Assembly (NCBI RefSeq): GCF_030490285.1
Contig: NZ_CP129884.1
Span: 1,302,001 to 1,366,000 of the forward strand
Source: Methylomonas montana
GTDB taxonomy: Bacteria > Pseudomonadota > Gammaproteobacteria > Methylococcales > Methylomonadaceae
DNA length: 64,000 bases
Reading direction: 5' to 3'
Part shown: in pieces, positions 24,416 to 32,566 of the stretch
Numbering within the stretch: the stretch's first letter is position 1
How the letters are laid out: every line of letters begins with the position of its first letter
Notes under the pieces: model-generated
Seen by the model: only the letters and a program-made list of their open reading frames with translations
Told to the model about the DNA's origin: nothing
The model's database searches: none
Translations under genes and position numbers: made by a program

Positions 24416-24458
24416 ATCTTAATCAAAATTGCAGGTTTTCTTTCATCTTTCATCTGTA
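24416..24458 (+). promoter_or_regulatory. EPS leader element, copy 2
   Basis: Begins ATCTTAATCAA like copy 1 at 11824, then shares the GCAG, TTT, CATCTT and TCTGTA blocks. It is preceded by two further imperfect TTAAT/TAATC units spaced about one helical turn apart, a layout typical for OmpR-family regulator binding. It lies 282 bp before the TTG start at 24740. Confidence 0.5.
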
Positions 24459-24563
24459 CTTTACAGGCCACTATTGTGATTTTTTTAATGTCGGCCCGTT
24501 GGTCGATAGGCGGATACAAGTGTTAGTCCGCTTTCATAATGGTGCTAAAGCGAACCGGGGCTA

Positions 24564-24621
24564 GGCAAGATTCTGCTCATTGACGATGAGAATGGCTGAT
24601 CTTGCCGGCGGTTAGACCGGC
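24564..24621 (+). ncRNA. candidate structured RNA leader
   Basis: GGCAAGAT (24564-24571) pairs with ATCTTGCC (24599-24606). Inside, CTCAT (24576-24580) pairs with ATGAG (24586-24590). A partly overlapping CCGG...CCGG hairpin (24605-24620) follows. Together with further stems on both sides (GCGGA/TCCGC near 24513-24533, GTGCTCC/GGAGTGC near 24650-24673) this looks like a folded 5' untranslated region. No known riboswitch class is recognised. Confidence 0.35.
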
Positions 24622-24739
24622 GCTTGACTGGGAATCCAATCGAATGCATGTGCTCCGGCTAGTGGTGGAGTGCTCAGCTTTGAAAAAGTAATGCCCGGAT
24701 ATTTAGGGAATTTGATTAATTATGTGATGGAGTTTCAAC

Positions 24740-25489
24740 TTGATTTCTGAAAAGCATTCCTTCGACAGTTGTTTTGAGGTTTTTTTAGCTGATACGCCTG
24801 AAAGCAAGCAAATTCATTATAACCTGCGTTATCAAGTCTATTGTGATGAGATGGGTTATGAGGATAAAGACAGTTTTCCCGATCAAATGGAATTTGACGA
24901 ATGGGATCGTCATTCGGTGCATTTTATGGTTCGGCACCGATATACCGGCCAATGGCTAGGCGCGTTGAGACTGGTCTATCAGAACCAGTCGGTTTTTCCG
25001 TTCGAAAGCAAATGCGTCACCGATGAACCGATTTTGCCGGAACAATATAAGAATTCAATCGAATTATCTAGATTGTGCGTGCTCAGAGAGGCTCGGCGAT
25101 TTGCGCCCCGCAGTTACGGACAGAACGGATCCTTCGGAGAAGAGGCAGGCAAGGAAGCCAGCAATATTCGTTATCTGCACAGCCTCAGGAATCAGAGTCG
25201 CAGCATTATGTGGGGCTTGATTCGAGCGGCCGTTGTCTATTCGGCACAAAACCATCTTACGCAGATGTACTTTCTGGTTGCGCCAGCTTTGGCTTATGCT
25301 GTCAAAAAAGAAGGGTTTGAAATGCGCCAAGTCGGTGATGCTTGCGACCACCGTGGGCAACGGATTCCCTATGCCTTGGATGTCGAGCATATTCTCGAGA
25401 ATCCTTTATGGCAAAAGGACTATAAAAATGATTTCCGTTGTTACTCCGAGTTGACCGAGCGAGTGGCGGCTAAACGGCAATGGGCATAA
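24740..25489 (+). CDS. PEP-CTERM/exosortase system-associated acyltransferase
   Basis: 249 residues. Start is TTG 24740: a stop codon lies in frame just upstream (24725), the first internal ATG is 37 codons on, and GGAG sits 8 nt before the TTG. The fold is N-acyltransferase of the autoinducer-synthase/GNAT group: FEVFLADTP, LRYQVYCDEMGYED, then WDRHSVHFMVRHRYTGQWLGALRLV, and ELSRLCVL. Length and motif order match the family found with exosortase and exopolysaccharide loci, where it is thought to acylate an unidentified small molecule or lipid. No exosortase or PEP-CTERM substrate gene is in this window. Shares a leader element with the EPS operon. Confidence 0.88.
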   Translation: MISEKHSFDSCFEVFLADTPESKQIHYNLRYQVYCDEMGYEDKDSFPDQMEFDEWDRHSVHFMVRHRYTGQWLGALRLVYQNQSVFPFESKCVTDEPILPEQYKNSIELSRLCVLREARRFAPRSYGQNGSFGEEAGKEASNIRYLHSLRNQSRSIMWGLIRAAVVYSAQNHLTQMYFLVAPALAYAVKKEGFEMRQVGDACDHRGQRIPYALDVEHILENPLWQKDYKNDFRCYSELTERVAAKRQWA

Positions 25490-25901
25490 CGTCAGCATAC
25501 GGCCGGTAGTCGGGTTTTTTTCGAAACGTTACGCTTTTACCGTTTCGATAAAAGCCAGGCTGACTTGGTTCAACGCTGTTTTGTGTCCCGCGCTAATTAG
25601 TTGGTTTAGGTCGACAAGTTTTCCCGATCCGAGTTTATTTCAATCATGCAAATTATTTTGCGCATCTTTAATGTATCTTGTCGAGCGCGGACAAGCCGTT
25701 GAGGCGATAGTCTCTAGACCGCAGCGTATCGATAACCGAACACACCTCCCACGACATAGACGATTTCATCGCCGACAGCTCGCAAATAAGTTAACTAGCC
25801 AAACTGGTATACTGCCTCTATCTGGCCAAAGGGTCGTTCCAGTCCTTCGCGTCAGGATCTAAGGTATTAACTATAAAAACTACATTTAGCCAGGATTGAT
25901 T
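25490..25901. other. 412-bp intergenic region
   Basis: No supported gene or RNA. A 93-codon plus-strand frame (25581-25862) has no ribosome site or domain and its composition looks noncoding. I see no strong hairpin or promoter. Confidence 0.5.
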
Positions 25902-27278
25902 ATGGAAGCTTATTTGCCAATGATTCAAAGTGTGCTGTTGGATTGGTATCGACTGACGCTCGAAAATAAAGAATATGCCGGATCCTTAGCCATTGCTGTT
26001 TGGTTGCTGACGGCGATGTTTTACAGCATCCGCATCTATTTTTTGAAAAGAACCAACGCTATTAATCTAAAAGCGCGTATTGGCTTGCAAACGGATTTGG
26101 AAAGCGCGCAACAGCAGGCGCAAAGCTTGCAAGCGCAATTAGCCGAGAGCGCCGAGCAATTGGAAAAACAACAAGCCGCCGCCGCCAACGAGGCGCAACG
26201 GGCGGCCGGTTTGGAAGAAAAACTCGTGCAAGGCAATCGGCAACTGATCGACAGCATTAAGACCCTGACGAGCAGTTTTGAACTGAGCGAACCGACCTTG
26301 CCGGCCGCCAATAATCTGGAGTCTGCGGAGTTGTGGCAGCGATACGCCGTCCTTAGCGCGCAAATCAGCGAACGTTTCAAGGCCGAGCAACAAGGTAAAA
26401 CCGAATTGCAACTCGCTCTTTGGACTGAAACGTCAAAAGTAGCCGAAAAAGACGCCTTGTTGGGGCCTTTGCAATTGCGTCTGGATGCGCAAACCGAGCA
26501 ACTGAACAAGTTGGAATTGGCGGTCGAAGAACAAAAAATCCTGTTGGAACGTCAACAAGACAGCGCCAAGAAAATTCTGGTGGAGACTGTCGAAAAACAT
26601 CAAGCCGAACTGGCTCGCTATGCCGATTTGGCCAAGCGCCAGCCTGCGCCGGCCGTTGTCCAGGCAGAACCGGCTCCTCGGCCGGAACCGAAAATAACGG
26701 TCAGCGAAGTGCCGCCGGTTGTTATCCCGCCTAAACCCGTCGAACCTGCGGGGCCGATAACAGCGCCAGTTGCACCGGCAGCGGTCGAGCCGCCCAAAAC
26801 CGTTAAAGTCGAAGAGCCGGTCAAGGCCGATAGAGCCGAGCCGGCAACGGCGAAACAATCCTCGGTCGATAAGCTAGCCGAGAAAAGCGGCGGCTTCGGC
26901 AGGTTCAAACAAATGCTAAACAACACCATGCAGCAAGTCGCCAAATTCGATCAAAAGCTGGGTACACAGACTAATACCGCTATCGAATCGGTCGATGACG
27001 AGTTGCAAGAAACCGTAGCGCCTGTGGTGGTAGCGGTTGCCGAGCTTAAAGAAAACGCGGTGGAAATAGCGGAAACTGTGGCCGAAGCGGTTAAAGAACC
27101 CCCGGCCGGCGTTGGCGGCAAACTGAAAAATTTGTTCGGCAAAAACAAGCCTGCCGAGACTGAGGTTGAGCTGCAATCGGCCGTAGTGGAACCCGAACCG
27201 ATGATCGAACCAGTGGTTACAGAAGTCGAACCAGCCAAGCCGGATCGGCTAAAAGGCCTGTTCAAAAAATGGAAATAA
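25902..27278 (+). CDS. membrane-anchored coiled-coil protein, function unknown
   Basis: 458 residues from ATG 25902, with AGGA 8 nt upstream. One membrane helix at about 22-42 (AGSLAIAVWLLTAMFY). A long coiled coil at about 55-225 is rich in Ala, Glu, Gln and Leu. A Pro/Ala/Val/Glu-rich linker (about 228-305) follows. The C-terminal part carries two short related basic motifs (KLKNLFGK about 403-410, RLKGLFKKWK at the very end) and a GRFKQMLNNTMQQ helix. It resembles proteins that tether the cytoplasmic membrane to another envelope or cytosolic structure, but no family is recognised. Convergent with the caspase-like gene, with a shared terminator between them. Confidence 0.75.
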   Translation: MEAYLPMIQSVLLDWYRLTLENKEYAGSLAIAVWLLTAMFYSIRIYFLKRTNAINLKARIGLQTDLESAQQQAQSLQAQLAESAEQLEKQQAAAANEAQRAAGLEEKLVQGNRQLIDSIKTLTSSFELSEPTLPAANNLESAELWQRYAVLSAQISERFKAEQQGKTELQLALWTETSKVAEKDALLGPLQLRLDAQTEQLNKLELAVEEQKILLERQQDSAKKILVETVEKHQAELARYADLAKRQPAPAVVQAEPAPRPEPKITVSEVPPVVIPPKPVEPAGPITAPVAPAAVEPPKTVKVEEPVKADRAEPATAKQSSVDKLAEKSGGFGRFKQMLNNTMQQVAKFDQKLGTQTNTAIESVDDELQETVAPVVVAVAELKENAVEIAETVAEAVKEPPAGVGGKLKNLFGKNKPAETEVELQSAVVEPEPMIEPVVTEVEPAKPDRLKGLFKKWK

Positions 27279-27302
27279 TTTCCCCAGCCGCTTAAAAAAG
27301 TA

Positions 27303-27324
27303 GGCCGGGCATATATACCCGGCC
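27303..27324. terminator. terminator between convergent genes
   Basis: GGCCGGG and CCCGGCC form a 7-bp GC stem with an 8-nt loop. On the minus strand it is followed by TACTTTTTT, so it is a good intrinsic terminator for the caspase-like gene. On the plus strand the tail (ATCTTCTTCTC) is weaker. Confidence 0.75.
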
Positions 27325-27334
27325 GATCTTCTTC

Positions 27335-29596
27335 TCAAACTTCCGGTACAAAAAAGAACGGGCTGCCTTCGTGGCCGGCATGTTGCAAGGGTGCGTATTG
27401 CGGAATCTGTTCGAAACCGCCGCGCGACGCCGAAGCCCGCACTTGATTCGCCACATCCCGGAAAATATCGTAGTCTTCGATAATCCGCTTATTGCCGCGC
27501 AATACTTTTAAAAACGCATTGGCAAATACCGAATGTTCGCCGCCGCCTTGATCCATCACGGGCTTGACGCCGCCAGAAGTCAGTACGGTGCGGGCCTTAC
27601 GGCTGTTCATGGCTTTTAACCAGCGCTCGCGCTTGGCGTCGTCCATGCCGTCCGGCAGCTTGGCTACCGCCGAACCGGTCAACGCGCCGGAGTAGCAGGA
27701 ATCCGCCACCACCATAATATGTCTGGCCGGCATGATGCTCAAAAATTCGGTGATACTCTGGCTGGAGATCCAGTTGGCGCTATTGCCGGTTTCCGAGTCT
27801 ACCGGCAGCCAGTAAGCGGTCTGGCTTTTCTTGTCGATCTCGCCGTGGCCGGCGTAATAGACCAACAAGTTGTCCTGGTCGGTGAGTTTTTGATTCAATT
27901 CGTTAAAAGCCGACATGATCGCGTGGCGGTTGGCGTTGATCAGCAATTTGGTTTTAAAGCCGTAGCGTTCGCGTAGCAGCAATTCCAGGCTTTTGGCGTC
28001 GGCGATCGGCGTTTTTAAGGACGGATAAGCGCCGTATTCGTTGTTGCCGATGATGATTGCATAAAATTTGCCGAACTGAATATTGCCCGAGCGTTTAAGC
28101 TCGCTACCGTTGCCGCTTGGAAAGACTTCCGGTGCCGAGTTGCCGGACGCCAATAAGCGCAGGCTTAAGTCGCTGCTTTGATTGCGTTTGTCGGTGGCAA
28201 CGATCCGTATCAGGGTTTCCTCGCCTTGCAGGCTGACATTGGTTTCGAAGCGGCCATTGGCATCGACTTTGATGGCTTTATCGTTCAGCAACACACGGTT
28301 AAGGCCGGTCGATGCATCGACTTTACCGACGATGCGTTTGCTATTCTCGCCTAGGCCAAACTGAATGCTGGGGATGCCGCGCGTCACGGTAACGGCGGGT
28401 TCCAGTAATTCGATGTTTGGTCCATTGCCGGAGGCCACCAGATTGGCCGATTGTTGTTGCAGCTTTTCTTTCAGCGTGGCGATGTCTTTGGCTTGCTGCT
28501 GTAAAGCCTGCTTGCGCAGCTCGACCTGGTTTCTATCCAGTTTGTCCGGCGACGTCAGCCAAACGGTCAGTTCCGCCGATTGTTTTTGATAGGTTTCGAT
28601 TTTTTCGTTCAGGCGATTTTCGATGTCGTTGGTTTTGCTTTCGACGACCTTAGCGCTCGGGCTTTGCTGGCGCGCCACGTCCAGCTCGCGCTTCATCCGT
28701 TGTCTTTCCTGACTCAACGACTGCGTCAATGAGCCTAATTTCGCTTGTTGATCTTTTAATTGGTTTTCTTTTTCGTGCAATTGTTTTTCCAGCAACTCGA
28801 TGTCGCTGGAGCCGCCGGGGCTAGTGGATTTTTGTTGTTGCAGTTTGTTACGCAAGGCTTCCAACTCATCTTGAGCCTTGCGTAAACTTTCCTGTTGATC
28901 CAGGGTTTGCTGACGGGTGCTTTGCAGTTGTTCGCGCAGCTGCTCCGCTTCGCGGCGCGATTCGGCTACTTCGCTGCGCAAGGTCGCCAGTTCTTCGCTG
29001 TTGGCGATGGCTTGGGCGTTTACGGCCGGGGCGAATTGGATGCCGGCTTCATCCAGACCGGCCGATTTGCGATACCACCGCAAAGCGGTTTCTTTGTCTT
29101 CGGCAACGCCCAAGCCCTTTTCGTAGAGATGGCCCAGGTTCAATTGTGCTTGAGAATTGCCTTGATTGGCGGCTTTTTCGTACCACTGCGCGGCGGCTTT
29201 GTAATCCGCTTGCGTGCCCAAGCCTTTTTCGAAAATCTCGCCGACATACAGTTGGGCGGCGGCATCGCCTTCCTGTGCCTTGGGTAGCCAGATATTCAGT
29301 GCGCTGGCATAGTTGGCGCGGTCGTAAGCCACATATTCGCCGCCGCGCACTTCGCAATCGGCGGCCGTGGTGCGGATCGGCCGGCGAGCGCTGAGATAGG
29401 TCATCTGCGAGCCGAGTTTGCGCACCTGGCCCGGTAGCAGGCAGTCGACCACGAACAGTTTGCTGGTGTCGGCCACGATGTAGCCTTCGGTGGCCTTGGC
29501 CATTTCTTCCTGGCTGACGTCGCGGGCGCAAGCTGACATTAAAATACCGCCAATTGCCAATGCTAACGTACGATTCAATGCTTTTTGTGTAGCCAT
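27335..29596 (-). CDS. caspase-family (peptidase C14) lipoprotein with Sel1 repeats
   Basis: 753 residues. The lipoprotein signal ends at LMSAC (Cys23). Order: short N-terminal domain, two Sel1-type repeats (about 103-180: AAAQLYVGEIFEKGLG, SQAQLNLGHLYEKGLG), a long coiled coil (about 200-390, Gln/Glu/Leu-rich), a beta domain resembling a bacterial Ig/Por-like module (about 395-490), and a caspase fold. The catalytic dyad is His584 (YYAGHGEID) and Cys634 (VADSCYSG), both intact. It should be an orthocaspase cleaving after basic residues, anchored to the envelope; substrate unknown. Neighbours are a coiled-coil membrane protein and a lipoprotein hydrolase, 68 bp upstream of this gene's start. 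Confidence 0.85.
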   Translation of the reverse strand: MATQKALNRTLALAIGGILMSACARDVSQEEMAKATEGYIVADTSKLFVVDCLLPGQVRKLGSQMTYLSARRPIRTTAADCEVRGGEYVAYDRANYASALNIWLPKAQEGDAAAQLYVGEIFEKGLGTQADYKAAAQWYEKAANQGNSQAQLNLGHLYEKGLGVAEDKETALRWYRKSAGLDEAGIQFAPAVNAQAIANSEELATLRSEVAESRREAEQLREQLQSTRQQTLDQQESLRKAQDELEALRNKLQQQKSTSPGGSSDIELLEKQLHEKENQLKDQQAKLGSLTQSLSQERQRMKRELDVARQQSPSAKVVESKTNDIENRLNEKIETYQKQSAELTVWLTSPDKLDRNQVELRKQALQQQAKDIATLKEKLQQQSANLVASGNGPNIELLEPAVTVTRGIPSIQFGLGENSKRIVGKVDASTGLNRVLLNDKAIKVDANGRFETNVSLQGEETLIRIVATDKRNQSSDLSLRLLASGNSAPEVFPSGNGSELKRSGNIQFGKFYAIIIGNNEYGAYPSLKTPIADAKSLELLLRERYGFKTKLLINANRHAIMSAFNELNQKLTDQDNLLVYYAGHGEIDKKSQTAYWLPVDSETGNSANWISSQSITEFLSIMPARHIMVVADSCYSGALTGSAVAKLPDGMDDAKRERWLKAMNSRKARTVLTSGGVKPVMDQGGGEHSVFANAFLKVLRGNKRIIEDYDIFRDVANQVRASASRGGFEQIPQYAPLQHAGHEGSPFFFVPEV

Positions 29597-29664
29597 GGTG
29601 TGCCGCCTTCGAATGAATGGTGTTATCCGGCAACCTTAGCAGAAAACCGTCGGCCCGCAAATGG

Positions 29665-30477
29665 CTAACGCCGTTGTTCCAAGTCTTGTAGCACTTGCGG
29701 CCAAATGGCTTGCCAGCCCTGGCTATGATCGGCATCAACGATTTGCACGCGGCTGTTGGGACGTCTCTGCAGAGCTTCTTGGAACAAATCTGGCGGAATA
29801 TTGCTATCGCGCTTGCCCAATAAATGCCATTCCGGAATGCCAGCGTTGTTGTAGGTTGCCGGATTCAAAGATTCGCTCAAGCGTTGATAACCGTGATGAT
29901 CGGCCCATATGTCGATGTCGTAATTGCCAGCCAGCGTCACCACGGCGACGGTTTGCGGCAGTCTTTCCGCCATTAGTAAGGCCAGGGTGCCACCACCGCT
30001 GTGGCCGATCAACACAATTTCTTGGTAGCCATGTTGGTCGCAAAAATTAATGATGGCTTGGGTCATGGACGTTACCACGCGTTCGCCATAGCGCGCGCTA
30101 GTCCATAAATTATGGGTGCATCCTTGGTCGCCGGCATGGCCGTTATAACAAGGCCGTCCTAGATATAGCGCCGGCTCGGGGTCTAAAGCCATCAATTTCA
30201 GTATTGCCGATGCGCGGGTAGTCGGGTCTGCGGTGGGAAATAGTCCGCGTTCCCAGGGGCGGCCATCGCCCTCCAGGTACACGTGCAAGCGTTTACTGGC
30301 GGATGCGGGCAGATGTTTAAACGATGTTAGCGTGAAGCCTGCGGCTGCCGATTCGACTGCTTGGAAACCGAATTGTTTGGCTTGATCGTGCAGACGGGTG
30401 GCAGGGGAGCTGCAAGCGGACAGTATCAGCAGCAAGCCCAGCTCAAAAGAAAAATATCGTCTTCTGTTTTGGAGCAT
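29665..30477 (-). CDS. alpha/beta hydrolase lipoprotein
   Basis: 271 residues from ATG 30477, which starts a normal lipoprotein signal (QNRRRYFSFELGLLLILSAC, Cys22). An in-frame ATG at 30498 is the alternative. Alpha/beta-hydrolase fold: HVYLEGDGRPW (oxyanion region), nucleophile elbow IGHSGGGT (Ser in GxSxG-like G-H-S-G-G), and an aspartate/His near the end (VDADHSQGW). Probably a periplasmic or outer-membrane-attached esterase. Same direction as the caspase-like gene downstream, which starts 68 bp after it ends; a common transcript is likely. Confidence 0.8.
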   Translation of the reverse strand: MLQNRRRYFSFELGLLLILSACSSPATRLHDQAKQFGFQAVESAAAGFTLTSFKHLPASASKRLHVYLEGDGRPWERGLFPTADPTTRASAILKLMALDPEPALYLGRPCYNGHAGDQGCTHNLWTSARYGERVVTSMTQAIINFCDQHGYQEIVLIGHSGGGTLALLMAERLPQTVAVVTLAGNYDIDIWADHHGYQRLSESLNPATYNNAGIPEWHLLGKRDSNIPPDLFQEALQRRPNSRVQIVDADHSQGWQAIWPQVLQDLEQRR

Positions 30478-30570
30478 GACGAAAGCAGCGTAAATCATGT
30501 CCTGTTGTGCCGGCTTTGCGAGGCCGGGCTCCGGGTGTTTAACTGCCTGGAGCCGTATTGAAGGGCATTC

Positions 30571-32325
30571 TTAAAACGACATTCTCAAACCACTGGAAAA
30601 GGCGTGGTTAGTCACGTTTTCCCTGTCGATGACCGTGTTGTACGACACAAAAGCAGCGATGCCGCCGGCAAATTGTCCGGCCATATTGAATCCCAGTTGC
30701 ATGTAATCGCGGTCCGGATTGTCGGAACGAATGGTGAAGCCGGCACCATTTTGCACGAAGCGCACCACGCTATATTGGGTGTTGTAGCTGGATTCGTGAA
30801 TCCATTCGGCATTGACTTGCGGCACGATAACGCCCCATGGCAGGCTCCAGGCGTAAGACATTCGGGCGCCGGCTTTGGTGAGCACGGATTCGATGTTCTG
30901 TTTATCGTAGCTGGCCCCGAAACTGGCACCGCCCGATTCGCGGTAACCGTCGACTTCGGTTTTGGTATAGTCAAAACCGATATAGGGGCCGACTAACAGG
31001 TTCTCGATGTGATGATTGTAACCCGCGCCTAGACTGGAGGCATATTGCATGCCGGAGGACTTGCCTTTGGCCGAGGTATTGAAAAAGCTCATCGTCCGCT
31101 CGGATTCGTAATCGATACCGCCGACGCTGGCTAGCGCGTCGACATAAAAATCCTGAATATTCAACGTGCTGTATAGGGAGCCTGTATAGGCTGCTGTGTA
31201 AAGCTGTCCGGCCCGGTTGCTGAAATCCGCTTTGTTATGGGCGTTATTAAACGCAATCCCCACAAACAAGTTATCGGTGACGGCATAGTCCGCGCCGATT
31301 GTTACGCCTTGATTGTCGAAATTGTAACCTTGCTCGTTGACCGACCTTTTCCGGTTGCCGAAGCTGCCGTCGATATTGCCGTATATGCCCAAACGCTGGA
31401 AAATTTCGGGTAGCTCGTCAGAGCTGGCCGCGCCGACTCTGTTTCCACCGAGGTTGATGCCGCCCACATTACCGGCTCTCAGTCCGGCGATGCGATTCAG
31501 GACATTGCTGAAATTCGCGCGCGAGGTGGCAACCGTCGTGGCGGCAATTGCATTGATTTCTTCCGGCGTGATTTGTTCTACGACTTCGGCTTGCGCCGCT
31601 GGGCTGAGGCTGGCGACGGCCGCACAATCGCTTATTACCGCTAAGCTATCGGCGGATGCGCACAAACTGTTGATTGCCAGCGATGTGGCAGAGGTGTTGG
31701 ATGTCGATTCGATGATTTGCGATTCGGAAATGACCGCGCCGCCGCTACCGGCAAAGCTAATCAACCTGGCACTGCCGGAGCCGGTGCCTGTGCCCGGAAT
31801 AATAAGATTGGAGTCTCCGACAATGACTAACACATTGCCGGTTGAGCTATTAAGCTTTGTGCCGGCAATGGCCTCGGAGGCGGAGAAACTGTAACTCGCA
31901 ACAGCCACGGTGTAGCGCCCAGGCGATAGGGTTAAATCGTTAATCAACGAGTTGTAATCTGGACTAATGCCTGCAACACCGCAATCGATCTGGCTACAGC
32001 CGTCGTCATTCGCGGTAATCACCGAATTGGTCGTAAAACTTCCGGTACCGCTTAATAGATAAATGTAAGGGTCCATCGTCGGACCGCTAGTAGCAATATC
32101 GACTGGTGTGGTTTGCGATAGAGAAAACGGCAGATAACCGATCGATCCGGCACCGGAGCTGGTGATGTTGAATGTTCCACTCGCAATTTCCAGGCCGATG
32201 GCAAATGGTGAGACCAGCGTTAGCGCCAGAAATGAGCTTGCCGTCAGTGTGCTGCGTCTGTGGGTTTTGTCGACAGCAAGTTTAGAGGGTTGCGATAGAA
32301 AAAAAAACAGTGATTTCATGCGCAT
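30571..32325 (-). CDS. autotransporter with DVUA0089-like passenger domain
   Basis: 584 residues. A long signal region (about 1-45) precedes the mature protein. Residues about 48-160 form a beta domain (DPYIYLLSGTGSF, ANDDGCSQIDCG, INDLTLSPGRYTVAV) of the DVUA0089/PPC-like kind seen in many surface proteins. An alanine/serine-rich helical linker (about 200-320) leads to a C-terminal autotransporter beta-barrel (about 325-584) ending in the classical aromatic residue (RMSF). The passenger would be displayed outside the cell; adhesion is a family-level guess. Divergent from the Ser/Thr kinase gene with a 241-bp gap. Confidence 0.83.
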   Translation of the reverse strand: MRMKSLFFFLSQPSKLAVDKTHRRSTLTASSFLALTLVSPFAIGLEIASGTFNITSSGAGSIGYLPFSLSQTTPVDIATSGPTMDPYIYLLSGTGSFTTNSVITANDDGCSQIDCGVAGISPDYNSLINDLTLSPGRYTVAVASYSFSASEAIAGTKLNSSTGNVLVIVGDSNLIIPGTGTGSGSARLISFAGSGGAVISESQIIESTSNTSATSLAINSLCASADSLAVISDCAAVASLSPAAQAEVVEQITPEEINAIAATTVATSRANFSNVLNRIAGLRAGNVGGINLGGNRVGAASSDELPEIFQRLGIYGNIDGSFGNRKRSVNEQGYNFDNQGVTIGADYAVTDNLFVGIAFNNAHNKADFSNRAGQLYTAAYTGSLYSTLNIQDFYVDALASVGGIDYESERTMSFFNTSAKGKSSGMQYASSLGAGYNHHIENLLVGPYIGFDYTKTEVDGYRESGGASFGASYDKQNIESVLTKAGARMSYAWSLPWGVIVPQVNAEWIHESSYNTQYSVVRFVQNGAGFTIRSDNPDRDYMQLGFNMAGQFAGGIAAFVSYNTVIDRENVTNHAFSSGLRMSF

Positions 32326-32566
32326 TTATCCAAAATAATTTATGCCGGTTAATTATAGGTGCATGCCGATATTTTCAATAGCAATTAATTTTGTGTCGAG
32401 TTGAAACCTTGAGCGTTGCACGACTATATCGTCTCGACAGATCAGTGATTTTGCCGTTTTGGGGCAGTCCAATCGCTGCCCCGGTTGAGGTTGCAAATGC
32501 CAATTGCAGCGACACAAAGATACTCTTGGGCTAAAATCCTTAGCCTTTCCCTGACTGTTGTTTGCC

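Larger units (their letters stand above)
24302..24739. other. 438-bp leader/intergenic region before the acyltransferase gene
   Basis: No protein gene. From left to right it holds a 9-bp stem (24319-24347) after the EPS operon, a row of TTAAT/TAATC repeats with roughly 11-bp spacing (24395-24425), the shared leader element (24416-24458), and a long stretch rich in inverted repeats (24490-24690). Confidence 0.6.
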
